NCBI GenBank assembly: GCA_029225065.1
Contig: JAQXVT010000027.1
Location: forward strand, 87,364 to 151,363
Reading direction: 5' to 3'
DNA length: 64,000 bases
Source of the DNA: Lachnospiraceae bacterium
Lineage (GTDB): Bacteria > Bacillota > Clostridia > Lachnospirales > Lachnospiraceae
Below, piece after piece: positions 52,662 to 60,823 of the stretch; the stretch's first letter is position 1, and every line of letters begins with the position of its first letter. The position numbers were made by a program, and so were the translations under genes. The notes below the pieces were generated by a model that saw only the letters and a program-made list of their open reading frames with translations, had not been told where the DNA came from and ran no database searches.

Positions 52662-53013
52662 AAAAAAACCGCCTCCCGGGATAAAATCCCAAGAGACGGA
52701 AGATTACAAATCTTTCGCGGTACCACTCTTCTTCATGATCGCTCATACACTCTACGGATACGAACAGCCTGCTGTCTTATATCCTGCCCAGGTAACGGTC
52801 GGGTAGTCCGTCTGCATCTACTCTCCTGCTGTCTTTCTGATGATTAATCTTTTCGCTCTCCCACTCTTGGTAAACGATTTGCAGGATTTTGGGCAGCCGC
52901 TCAAGGGCGAGTTCTTCTTCGTACTTCTGATGTCTCACACCGGCCGACATCTCTCTGAAAAAAGTAACGCAAGCTTACTATTCCCCGTCATTGCATTTTT
53001 CTTTTCGCTTTCT
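52662..53013 (-). promoter_or_regulatory. T-box riboswitch leader of leuA (leucine type)
   Basis: Minus strand. The T-box sequence AGAGTGGTACCGCG (complement of 52716-52728) precedes a terminator whose stem CCGTCTCTTGGGAT/ATCCCGGGAGGCGG ends in seven T (52662-52700). Upstream are stem I landmarks: AGTAA, AGAGAG, CCGGTGTGAGACATC, and GAACTC, in which CTC (52909-52911) is the likely specifier, a leucine codon. Uncharged tRNA-Leu would pair with it and open the terminator. Confidence 0.93.
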
Positions 53014-53019
53014 TGTAAC

Positions 53020-53048
53020 ACTTTACCATCGAAGCGTAAGTTTGTCAA
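53020..53048 (-). promoter_or_regulatory. promoter of leuA leader
   Basis: Minus strand -35 TTGACA (53043-53048), 17-nt spacer, -10 TAAAGT (53020-53025). Confidence 0.8.
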
Positions 53049-53056
53049 TCCTTTTT

Positions 53057-54199
53057 TTACAGATACCCGTCAACCAAATTCAGTGCGATACAAAGCCCCG
53101 TTTTTAATGAATCCCTCTCCACGTACTCCTCCCTTGTGTGCGCTCCCGCACCGCGGCAGGTTCCGACACAGACTGCAGGAATTCCCAGTGAAAGCGGAAT
53201 ATTACAGTCGGTCGAACACGGTACCGGTTTCGGTTTTAACGCACCCGCATCCACAACCGCCTTTTCCACGATTGCGAACAGCTCACCACGCCTCTGCACG
53301 TCCACCTCTGCCTCACACGGTCGCTCGCCAATCTGCGCCGCCGCAAGCTTACAGTCTTCTGGCCGTCCGTCTTCCAGATTTTTCAGGCAGGCGTGAAAGC
53401 TCTCCTCCATCTTTTTTAAATCCTCCCTGCAGTCCGAGCGGATTTCATAGAGCATTTCAGCTTTCTGCGCAATCGTATTTACCGAGGTGCCGCCCGAAAT
53501 CACACCGACATTGTAGGTTGTATGCCCGCCGTCCGGCACCTCCTGCTCATACAGCGCACAGATCAGCTTTGCAAGAACCGCATTCGCGCTTGTATTTCCA
53601 AAATCAGAAAAGGAATGGCCGCCCTTTGCCGTCACCGTGATGCAATATCGAAGTGAACCGACCGCCTTTGCCGTGTACGTCTCCATCGTAAGATCCAGCG
53701 CATAATACGCTGTAATCCGCGACCCAAAATCCCGGCAGATCTGCCTTGCCCCTTTTAGATTTCCAAGCCCTTCCTCTCCGACTCCAAACACGAACAGAAG
53801 CCCCTGCTCCTCTTTTTTCTCCCGATAAATCTCTGCGGCATAGCGGGCGGCCAGAAGAAGCGTGCACACATTCGCCGTATCATCCCCGACTCCCGGCGCA
53901 TAAATCCGTCCGTTTTCTTCCCGGAATGGAAGCTCCTCCTCATCCGGAAATACCACGTCCAGATGTGCTGCAAAAACGACGAGCGGGCCGTTTGCTGTCA
54001 CATCAATCGGACAGATCACATTTCCCGCCCCATCCTGATATGCCGCCTCTGTCGCATATTTGTGCAGCCAGTCCAGGCAAAACGCCGCCCGCTTTTCCTC
54101 TTTTCCCGTCGGCGCCGGAATCCGCGCAAGCTGCTTTAAAAGTTCGTACACTTCTTTTTCGTGTGTTTGGGCAAACCGCTCTTTCTTTTCTGTATTCAT
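53057..54199 (-). CDS. M20 family metallopeptidase (PepT-like)
   Basis: A zinc exopeptidase of 380 residues. Motifs: AHLDVVF (first metal His and Asp), GVGDDTANV (bridging Asp), GVGEEGLGN (catalytic Glu-Glu), ALDL and, near the end, a GAGAHTREEYVE segment holding the last His. These match aminotripeptidase or deacylase-type M20 enzymes; substrate is unknown. The ATG at 54199 has GGGAGG 10 nt upstream, better than the TTG at 54217 that overlaps the ribosome site. It is a single gene with its own promoter. Confidence 0.88.
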   Translation of the reverse strand: MNTEKKERFAQTHEKEVYELLKQLARIPAPTGKEEKRAAFCLDWLHKYATEAAYQDGAGNVICPIDVTANGPLVVFAAHLDVVFPDEEELPFREENGRIYAPGVGDDTANVCTLLLAARYAAEIYREKKEEQGLLFVFGVGEEGLGNLKGARQICRDFGSRITAYYALDLTMETYTAKAVGSLRYCITVTAKGGHSFSDFGNTSANAVLAKLICALYEQEVPDGGHTTYNVGVISGGTSVNTIAQKAEMLYEIRSDCREDLKKMEESFHACLKNLEDGRPEDCKLAAAQIGERPCEAEVDVQRRGELFAIVEKAVVDAGALKPKPVPCSTDCNIPLSLGIPAVCVGTCRGAGAHTREEYVERDSLKTGLCIALNLVDGYL

Positions 54200-54856
54200 G
54201 TTTGTCATGCCTCCCAAATATACATACCGCTATTGATCACTGATCTGCAGATCCTGTTCATTGCAGAATTTCAGAAAATATTGTATCCAGTCCAGCTTGT
54301 CAGAACGCACAGGTCCGTATCAGATTTGCCATGTGTCGATATCTTTCTTGCCTTTTACATACTGCTAAACCATTCTGACTGCATTCTTTTACAGGTCTAC
54401 TATAGTATAAATTTCTCGCTTCCGTTTAGCAAGCCTAGATCCTGTCTTTTATTTTCCGCACCGATTGTCATTTTCTGTATTTTTTTAATTACTGCTGTGC
54501 ATTTTTATAGAAACCATGGTGGCATTTTCACCGGCGATATGATATGATATAGGATATGATAAAGAAACGAAGTAAATCAAACGTTGCGTACCATCTCTTT
54601 CTTCTGTCATCCCGATGTATGACTGGCAGATCTTTTGTCATTTCAGTTCTGCATCCGGTTTTTCTTTACGTAAATGCATCCGCATTTTGCAAATAGATCT
54701 GCGGAAAGAATGGCGCACAATATCACTAAAGTATGTTTCGTAAATCATTCTCGCAATGTCAAAGCGGATATTTGCAACAGACACAGGGGATTTACCCTGC
54801 TCGGTTAATCTCCGTATTTTGCAGTTTTTTAACATACTTTAAAACAGGGAGAAACT
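54200..54856. other. 657-nt AT-rich gap without a supported gene
   Basis: Holds the promoter of the M20 peptidase gene at 54404-54432 and a half AGCGGAT element at 54761. A repetitive GATATGATATGATATAGG stretch lies near 54535. A 65-codon minus-strand frame at 54638-54835 has no ribosome site or family features and is not accepted. Confidence 0.5.
54404..54432 (-). promoter_or_regulatory. promoter of the M20 peptidase gene
   Basis: Minus strand -35 TTGCTA (54427-54432), 17-nt spacer, -10 TATACT (54404-54409). Confidence 0.6.
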
Positions 54857-55789
54857 ATGGAAAATACAACACTCGTAATCATGGCAGCCGGTATCGGCAG
54901 CCGGTTCGGCGGCGGAATCAAACAGCTTACCTCATTTGGCCCAGGCGGCGAAATTATCATGGATTATTCGATCTATGATGCTATCGAAGCAGGCTTCAAC
55001 AAAGTGGTTTTTGTCACACGCAAAGACATGTTTCAGGATTTTCAGGAGATTATCGGTGAGCGGATCTCCAAGGTCATCCCCGTCGAATATGCATTTCAGG
55101 AGATGAACGATCTTCCGGCCGGATTCACGGTCCCAGAAGGCCGTGTCAAACCGTGGGGCACCGGCCAGGCGATCCTTGCCTGCCGTGGAATTGTCAACGA
55201 ACCGTTCGCAGTCATCAATGCGGACGACTATTATGGCAAGGACGCATTTTGCAAGGTGCACGACTATCTTCTCGCACCAAAACCAGAAAATGATGCCAGA
55301 TATCACTTTTGCATGGCCGGATTTATTCTGAAAAATACGCTCTCTGAAAACGGTGGTGTGACGCGCGGCATCTGTCACGTAAATGAACGAAAAGAGCTTC
55401 TCTCCATCGAGGAGACGCATGGAATCATCAAAAAAGGAAACGGTGCCTTTGTACCGGAGGAAGACGGCACGCTTCGGCCACTTGACGTGGAGAGTCTGGT
55501 TTCCATGAATTTCTGGGGCTTCACCCCAGATTTCATCAATGAACTCGCCACCGGCTTTGAAGCCTTCCTCGGAAGTCTTTCCGACAACAAATTAAAGGCG
55601 GAGTATCTGCTTCCGACGATTGTCGATCAGCTGCTCAAAGAAAAACGGGTTGATCTCGCCGTCCTTCCTTCCATGGATCACTGGTTTGGCGTTACATTTA
55701 AGGAGGATGTTCCATATGTGCGTGATGCATTTCACGATCTCGTAAGCCGTGGGGTTTATCCGGAGAAACTGTTTCCGCAAAATTTTTAA
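54857..55789 (+). CDS. NTP-transferase family sugar nucleotidyltransferase
   Basis: A 310-residue protein with the nucleotide-binding signature MAAGIGSRFGGGIKQL (residues 9-24) and a metal-binding INADDYYG (about 119-126). This is the fold of enzymes that join a nucleotide to a sugar phosphate or choline phosphate. The exact substrate cannot be told. CAGGGAG lies 7 nt before the start. No sugar-pathway genes are adjacent; a small broken frame follows within 20 nt. Confidence 0.85.
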   Translation: MENTTLVIMAAGIGSRFGGGIKQLTSFGPGGEIIMDYSIYDAIEAGFNKVVFVTRKDMFQDFQEIIGERISKVIPVEYAFQEMNDLPAGFTVPEGRVKPWGTGQAILACRGIVNEPFAVINADDYYGKDAFCKVHDYLLAPKPENDARYHFCMAGFILKNTLSENGGVTRGICHVNERKELLSIEETHGIIKKGNGAFVPEEDGTLRPLDVESLVSMNFWGFTPDFINELATGFEAFLGSLSDNKLKAEYLLPTIVDQLLKEKRVDLAVLPSMDHWFGVTFKEDVPYVRDAFHDLVSRGVYPEKLFPQNF

Positions 55790-55806
55790 TTTAAAAAGAG
55801 GGCGAA

Positions 55807-55950
55807 ATGACGGAAGAAGAACAGGCTATGACAGGAAAAGAAATCGTTAATCTGATTCAAAAACTAAGAGAAAAAGGAATGGATGACACCGAAATTTAAG
55901 ACCTGATTGTGTATATTATTATGCATAATCCGGAAGAGATCACAGAATAA
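55807..55950 (+). pseudogene. small conserved-looking gene interrupted by a stop codon
   Basis: From ATG at 55807 the frame reads MTEEEQAMTGKEIVNLIQKL and goes on to TEI, then TAA at 55897-55899, and continues in the same frame as DLIVYIIMHNPEEITE to a second TAA at 55948. Both halves read as one amphipathic helical protein of 47 residues, and a single base change (for example TTA or CTA to TAA) explains the stop. It follows the nucleotidyltransferase directly and precedes a terminator. Family not recognised. Confidence 0.55.
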
Positions 55951-55964
55951 TTTTCATGTATAAG

Positions 55965-56016
55965 AGAGTGCAGATTCTTTCACAAAGCACTGGAATTTGC
56001 ACTCTTCATTTTTTCC
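55965..56016 (+). terminator. terminator after the nucleotidyltransferase unit
   Basis: AGAGTGCAGATTC (55965-55977) pairs with GAATTTGCACTCT (55993-56005, one mismatch), followed by TCATTTTTTCC. Confidence 0.8.
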
Positions 56017-56045
56017 TTTACAAACGTTCCATTCTCTAGTAAAAT
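56017..56045 (+). promoter_or_regulatory. promoter of tRNA-Pro
   Basis: -35 TTTACA (56017-56022), 17-nt spacer, -10 TAAAAT (56040-56045), 10 nt before the tRNA. Confidence 0.65.
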
Positions 56046-56055
56046 GGATATGTTT

Positions 56056-56129
56056 CGGGGTATGGCGTAGCTTGGTAGCGCGCTCGGCTGGGGGCCGAGA
56101 GGTCGCAGGTTCAAATCCTGTTGCCCCGA
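56056..56129 (+). tRNA. tRNA-Pro (anticodon GGG)
   Basis: 74 nt: acceptor CGGGGTA/TGCCCCG with discriminator A, D arm GCGTAGCTTGGTAGCGC, anticodon arm CTCGG-CTGGGGG-CCGAG giving GGG, T arm GCAGGTTCAAATCCTGT. No encoded CCA. Confidence 0.95.
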
Positions 56130-56185
56130 GTTTTTACTATGTGAAGCGGGCATTTGCCTTCACAGCCGCTTCGTGGTCTGCATTC

Positions 56186-56227
56186 AAAAAGCCTTTCTGG
56201 TTCACAATCAGAGAGGCTCTTTTTTCT
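56186..56227 (+). terminator. terminator of tRNA-Pro
   Basis: AGCCTTTCTG pairs with CAGAGAGGCT (one G-U) and is followed by CTTTTTTCTT. Confidence 0.85.
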
Positions 56228-56768
56228 TAAATATTCATTTTTCTAAAATCAATCATCAAATCTTCGTAAATACCTACTTTCACGGTATCCTGCAATGTGT
56301 ACCGATCCACGTCTCCATGCTCAAAATTATAAACAATAAGCAAATTCTTTTCCGGATCTACTATCCAATATTATCTAACACCTGTCATATGATATTTAAA
56401 CAATTTCGTCAGATAATCCATTTTTTTACTTGCCGGCGATACAATTTCAATAATCCAGTCCGGTGCCCCCTTGCAGCCTTTGTCATTTAATTTATCCGGG
56501 TCACAGATGATAGAAATATCTGGTTCAACGTAGGTATTTGTAGATTCATCAAGGTATACTGCAAACGGTGCCGAAAATACCTCACACTTGCCCCCTTCAT
56601 CCGAATAAATAAATTAATCTCTGTTGGAATATAATTCGAAACTCGTTGATGTTTTGTACTTGGCGGTGCCATATAATAGATCTGACCATCTATTAGTTCT
56701 GCACGCTCTCCTTCCGGCAGTGCATAAATATCTTCTATTGTATACAGTCGTTCTTTTGCAAGTGCCAT
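56227..56768 (-). pseudogene. Uma2 family (DUF820) nuclease-like protein, broken
   Basis: The first 55 or so residues (MALAKERLYTIEDIYALPEG, LIDGQIYYMAPP, HQRVSN) are a good Uma2 N-terminus. Near 56610 the frame shifts by one base, and the family sequence goes on in another frame: CEVFSAPFAVYLDES, VEPDISIICD, GAPDWIIEIVSPAS with the PD-(D/E)xK-like residues, then GVR followed by TAA where relatives have GVREYW, and YWIVDPEKN to the final stop at 56227. One frameshift plus one nonsense change mark it as decayed. Confidence 0.85.
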
Positions 56769-56906
56769 AAGGTTACCCTTTCTATTCCGTTTTTGTTATC
56801 TCAAAATCTTTTGCCTCAATCCCCAATACAGCAAGTTTTTTCTTCCATCTTTAAACTCCTTTCTCTCTATGTAATACCATTATACAATACACTTGCTAAA
56901 TGGTCA

Positions 56907-56940
56907 GGATATTCGCTATCCGCTTCGCTGCTTACTCATA
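56907..56940. repeat. short palindromic repeat (AGCGGAT family) with tail
   Basis: GGATATTCGCTATCCGCTTC followed by GCTGCTTACTCATA; same core and tail as at 31507. A further inverted repeat TTATCATG (56945-56952) / CATGATAA (56963-56970) lies between it and the next gene. Confidence 0.6.
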
Positions 56941-56981
56941 ACCCTTATCATGAGATCTCACCCATGATAAAGTTAAATTAC

Positions 56982-58163
56982 TCAGAAACACTTCTTGCAC
57001 GCCTCATACCCCATCGCGACCGCATCTTCCCTGGACACCTGCCATGCCTTATCGGGATTCATTTTTCCACAGTCATTTTTGCTGTGGTATTTTGTGCCAG
57101 TCTCGGAGAGCCATACCAGATCTCCAGATGCAGAAGGCTCCGCCACCTGTGTCCCATCATCGCCCGACTGTATGTCCTGATCTCCAGACTGTGCATCCGA
57201 ATCTTCCGGCTGAACACTATATTTCTGTTCTTCGTCGTCATAGCTGCTGTACTCGCCGTCACCGGATGAATAATCCTGACACGGCTGCGTGTTCCATGTG
57301 ATTCCTGCTCCACTGCCCGCCGCCACAATCGTTCCCTGCAGATCCGTGCGGAAGATCTCGATGTCCATGGACTCCATCTTTTCCATCGTCTCTGCATTTG
57401 GATGCCCATAGGAATTATTCGCTCCGCAGCTGATCACCGCATAGGTCGGTACAGTCTGTGCCAGAAAATCCCATGAGGTGGAGGTCGCCGAACCGTGATG
57501 GCCAAGGACAAGCACATCGCAGTTCAAATTCATTCCGGATGCGCACATTTCTTTTTCACTGGCGTATTCCGCATCTCCGGTAAATAAGAAACTGTCCTCA
57601 TCGTTTACCAGCCGGATCGCAACGGAATTGTTGTTGCTGTCCGTACTGCTTACGGTCCCCGGTGCAAGTACTTCAAACTCCGCGTCTCCGAGAAGATACA
57701 TCGTGCCGACAGCCGGATGCTGTACCTCCAGCCCTTTTGCTGACACCGCATCCATAAATGACTCGTACAATTTACTCTCGTGGACATAATCACTTCCGAT
57801 CACCGTCCCTACCGAAAAGCGATTCAGGCAGCCAACGAGCCCGGAAAGATGATCCTCGTCATAATGGCTGCTGATCAGATAATCCAGCGTTTCCACACCC
57901 TGATCTTCCAGATACGATACGACAAAGCTTGCCGCGTTCCGTCCTCCTCCGTCATACAGCAGGTTTTTTCCGTCTGTCTGTACCAAAATTGAAAGTCCCT
58001 GCCCTACATCGAGGAAGTGAACCTTCATTTCCGCCGCTGTCACACCAAAGCCAGACAGCAAAAACATCAAAAATAACAGAAGGCTGCCGACCAGACGCCG
58101 AAATGCTTTTGTTTTTTGTTTTATTTTTGGTTCTGTTTTACATCCGTTTTTTCGTCCCAACAT
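56982..58163 (-). CDS. secreted MBL-fold hydrolase (ComEC C-terminal-like) with a cysteine-containing tail domain
   Basis: A 393-residue protein with an N-terminal membrane or signal segment (about 24-43, ending GVTAAEM). A metallo-beta-lactamase domain follows: VHFLDVGQGLSILVQTDG, SHYDEDHLSGL, FTGDA, and VLGHHGSATSTS. That is the arrangement of the ComEC/Rec2 hydrolase part without its channel. A Ser/Asp/Gln-rich linker (about 300-345) leads to a tail domain with YHSKNDCGKM and a terminal CKKC, probably a small metal site. It is likely exported and may cut extracellular nucleic acid; substrate is inferred. Confidence 0.85.
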   Translation of the reverse strand: MLGRKNGCKTEPKIKQKTKAFRRLVGSLLLFLMFLLSGFGVTAAEMKVHFLDVGQGLSILVQTDGKNLLYDGGGRNAASFVVSYLEDQGVETLDYLISSHYDEDHLSGLVGCLNRFSVGTVIGSDYVHESKLYESFMDAVSAKGLEVQHPAVGTMYLLGDAEFEVLAPGTVSSTDSNNNSVAIRLVNDEDSFLFTGDAEYASEKEMCASGMNLNCDVLVLGHHGSATSTSWDFLAQTVPTYAVISCGANNSYGHPNAETMEKMESMDIEIFRTDLQGTIVAAGSGAGITWNTQPCQDYSSGDGEYSSYDDEEQKYSVQPEDSDAQSGDQDIQSGDDGTQVAEPSASGDLVWLSETGTKYHSKNDCGKMNPDKAWQVSREDAVAMGYEACKKCF

Positions 58164-58278
58164 AGCTTCTCCCGTTTTATATCTTCTCTTCTGGTTCCTA
58201 CTTCATTTATTTATACGTCCTGTTGTTTTTATATCACATTTTTAGCAGTCCGAAAACCACTGTGTGCCAATTTCCCAG

Positions 58279-58307
58279 GAAAAGAAAAATACCCCGATTC
58301 TCATCGG
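58279..58307 (-). terminator. terminator after the FeoA-domain gene
   Basis: Minus strand CTCCGAT pairs with ATCGGGG around GAGA, followed by TATTTTTCTTTT. Confidence 0.7.
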
Positions 58308-58334
58308 AGCATTCTTCTTTTCCTGCTTTAAATC

Positions 58335-58358
58335 AAAGCGGATATTCGCAATCCGTTT
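58335..58358. repeat. short palindromic repeat (AGCGGAT family)
   Basis: AAAGCGGATATTCG then CAATCCGTTT, identical to the 31507 copy over the core. An outer pair AATCAAAG (58331-58338) / CTTTGATT (58369-58376) reaches into the last codons of the FeoA-domain gene. Confidence 0.7.
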
Positions 58359-58363
58359 TACCT

Positions 58364-58576
58364 TCACACTTTGATTCGCTCTGCGATGTCTTTGCTCACT
58401 GCAAACTGACGTCCCTGCGTGGATACGATCACGTTGCCGCCGTAATTCTGAACGATTCGAATTTCCTCGCCTTCCTTAATCTCATTCTTCCTGAGATATC
58501 CGAGAATCTCTGCAATTCCGAACATCCATTTTACCGTACACGCCTCTCCTGCTGAGGCCGCTGCCAGACTCTGCAT
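58364..58576 (-). CDS. FeoA-domain protein
   Basis: A 70-residue SH3-like FeoA domain (LGYLRKNEIKEGEEIRIVQNYGGNVIVST, split: LGYLRKNEIKEGEEI and RIVQNYGGNVIVST). Such proteins modulate the FeoB iron transporter or act as stand-alone metal-related regulators. No feoB is adjacent. The ATG at 58576 has GAGGTG 7-9 nt upstream; an upstream in-frame ATG lacks one. It has its own promoter. Confidence 0.82.
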   Translation of the reverse strand: MQSLAAASAGEACTVKWMFGIAEILGYLRKNEIKEGEEIRIVQNYGGNVIVSTQGRQFAVSKDIAERIKV

Positions 58577-58745
58577 AAAACCACACCTCTTTCTATCTCC
58601 TGATTGGTTCCCGGTTTTCCCCATTATCCTCTCCATCCGAAGCTGCCTTTATCCCAAAATCCGCTTTGATATCTGAATTTTGTTTTCCGCTTCTGATTTT
58701 GCTTCTGTTTCCGGTACTTTTCCGTTCCTTCTCTTCGATAGTTTT

Positions 58746-58775
58746 ATTGTAGTCCCGCAGTATTTTATTAGTCAA
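58746..58775 (-). promoter_or_regulatory. promoter of the FeoA-domain gene
   Basis: Minus strand -35 TTGACT (58770-58775), 18-nt spacer, -10 TACAAT (58746-58751). The rest of the 301-nt gap to ftsH (58577-58877) shows no other clear feature. Confidence 0.65.
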
Positions 58776-58877
58776 TAGAAAACATTTTTAGGAATCGCTT
58801 ACACAATTTAGCAGCTTCATCCTACAGTTTTGATCCTTTTACAGTAGTTGCACACGGCTACTTTTTTATCAGGGCTT

Positions 58878-60719
58878 TTATGCTTCTTCCGTATGCCCTT
58901 CCGGTTTCTCGCTCAGAATTTTCATAAACTCGTCACCGGTGATTGTCTCTTTCTCATACAGATATTTTGCAAGCTCATGGAGCTTTGTCATATTGTCGGA
59001 AAGCAGCTGCTCTGCCTTTTCATATTCACGTTTTACGAGTGCTACCACCATATCGTCGATTTTCGCTGCCGTATCACTCGCACACGCCAACGCCGCATCT
59101 CCGCCCATATACTGGTTTGTCACGGTCTCAAGCGCCACCATACCGAATTCATCGGCCATACCGTATCTCATGATCATTGCGCGTGCCAGCTTTGTCGCCT
59201 GCTCGATGTCATTTGATGCTCCTGTCGTAATCGAATGGAAAATGAGATCCTCCGCCACACGGCCGCCCGTCAGCGTTGCGATCTTGTTTTCCAGATCCTC
59301 CTTGCTCAGAAGATTGCGCTCCTGCTCGTCGACCTGCATCGTATATCCAAGCGCCCCGGACGTTCTTGGAATAATCGTGATTTTTGTCACCGGTGCGGAA
59401 TGGGTCTGCAGTGCCGCTACCAGTGCATGACCGATCTCATGATAGGAAACAATCAGCCGCTCCTTGTCTGAGAGCACTTTGTTTTTCTTCTGGTAACCGG
59501 CGATGACGACCTCGATACTCTCCTCAAGATCCGACTGTGTCACGAATTTTCTTCCATTTCGCACAGCACGAAGTGCCGCTTCATTCACCATGTTTGCAAG
59601 TTCTGCACCCGATGCGCCGGATGCTGCACGCGCGATCGCGCCAAAATCCACACCGTCGCTTAACTTGATATTTTTTGCGTGTACCTTCAGAATCGCCTCG
59701 CGGCCCTGCAGATCCGGAAGCTCCACCGGGATTCTCCGGTCAAAACGGCCCGGACGAAGCAATGCCGGATCCAAAGACTCCGGTCGGTTCGTCGCTGCAA
59801 GAATCACGACACCCTTGGAGCCGTCAAAGCCATCCATCTCCGTGAGCAGCTGGTTTAATGTCTGTTCACGCTCATCATTTCCACTCATGCCCTGCGCATC
59901 ACGCTTCTTGCCAATCGTATCGATCTCATCGATAAAGACGATACACGGCGCTTTCTCGTTTGCCTGCTTAAACAGATCGCGCACTTTCGCCGCGCCCATG
60001 CCGACAAACATTTCCACAAATTCCGAACCGGAAATTGAGAAAAACGGCACCTCCGCCTCTCCGGCTACTGCCTTTGCCAGAAGTGTCTTACCGGTTCCAG
60101 GAGGGCCTACAAGCAGCGCACCCTTCGGCATCTTCGCTCCGATCTCCTGATATTTCTGCGGAGAATGAAGAAAGTCAACAATCTCCTGCAGCGCTTCTTT
60201 CGCCTCATCCTCACCGGCTACATCCTTAAATTTGATTCCGGTCTCGCTCGCCACGTATACCTTCGCATTGCTCTTTCCAAACGACATGGCGTTTCCAAGG
60301 CCTGCACCACCCATTTTCTTCATCATTGAGCGTGACAGCAACTGTCCGATCGCAATAAAAATAATGATTGGCACAACGAATGACAGCAGGAAGCTTACAA
60401 TCGGATTCAGTTCTTCCTGTTTTACCTGACCAAACGAACAGCCCGCTTCCTGCAGTCTGTCAACCAGATTCAGATCCTGAAAAGTATTCGTGCTGTAAAG
60501 CTGTTCATCCTTTCCGGTAAAATAAATCTGATCGCCGTCGAGCTGCACAGTAGCCACTGTCTTTTCTTCCAGCATCGTCAGAAAGGTACCATAATCTACC
60601 TCCTGAACCTTTTCTTTTACCAGTGCCGGAAACAGAAACAGGTTCATAACCACCAGAACTGCGAGTACAATCAGGTAATAGACCATCAGGGGTTTCTTTG
60701 GTTTGTCTACTTTCTGCAT
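58878..60719 (-). CDS. ftsH: ATP-dependent zinc metalloprotease FtsH
   Basis: Membrane AAA+ protease of 613 residues. Two membrane segments (about 12-34 and 106-129), AAA domain with Walker A GPPGTGKT at 205-212, [10 protein letters not shown] and the second region of homology [20 protein letters not shown] split as [11 protein letters not shown] and LLRPGRFDR, and the zinc motif HEIGH at 427-431. It degrades unassembled membrane proteins and some regulators. It lies apart from the usual tilS-hpt-ftsH cluster, so it may be an extra copy. Confidence 0.97.
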   Translation of the reverse strand: MQKVDKPKKPLMVYYLIVLAVLVVMNLFLFPALVKEKVQEVDYGTFLTMLEEKTVATVQLDGDQIYFTGKDEQLYSTNTFQDLNLVDRLQEAGCSFGQVKQEELNPIVSFLLSFVVPIIIFIAIGQLLSRSMMKKMGGAGLGNAMSFGKSNAKVYVASETGIKFKDVAGEDEAKEALQEIVDFLHSPQKYQEIGAKMPKGALLVGPPGTGKTLLAKAVAGEAEVPFFSISGSEFVEMFVGMGAAKVRDLFKQANEKAPCIVFIDEIDTIGKKRDAQGMSGNDEREQTLNQLLTEMDGFDGSKGVVILAATNRPESLDPALLRPGRFDRRIPVELPDLQGREAILKVHAKNIKLSDGVDFGAIARAASGASGAELANMVNEAALRAVRNGRKFVTQSDLEESIEVVIAGYQKKNKVLSDKERLIVSYHEIGHALVAALQTHSAPVTKITIIPRTSGALGYTMQVDEQERNLLSKEDLENKIATLTGGRVAEDLIFHSITTGASNDIEQATKLARAMIMRYGMADEFGMVALETVTNQYMGGDAALACASDTAAKIDDMVVALVKREYEKAEQLLSDNMTKLHELAKYLYEKETITGDEFMKILSEKPEGHTEEA

Positions 60720-60823
60720 AATATCACCTTATCCTTGTTATTTTATTCGCTAAAATTTCAGGGTTGCAGCCGCCAGGGTATTTATTCACTATCCGCCTTG
60801 ACTGTATGACTCGTTTAAACGGT

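Noticed and set aside
54638..54835. 65-codon minus-strand frame in the 657-nt gap
   Set aside because: No ribosome site, no family resemblance, and it contains a half repeat element.
55897..55899. Recoding of the TAA as an amino acid
   Set aside because: Selenocysteine uses TGA and pyrrolysine TAG; TAA has no such established use here, so a nonsense change is simpler.
58593..58775. 60-codon minus-strand frame before the FeoA-domain gene
   Set aside because: Its start lies within the predicted -35 box of the promoter, so it would not be on the transcript.
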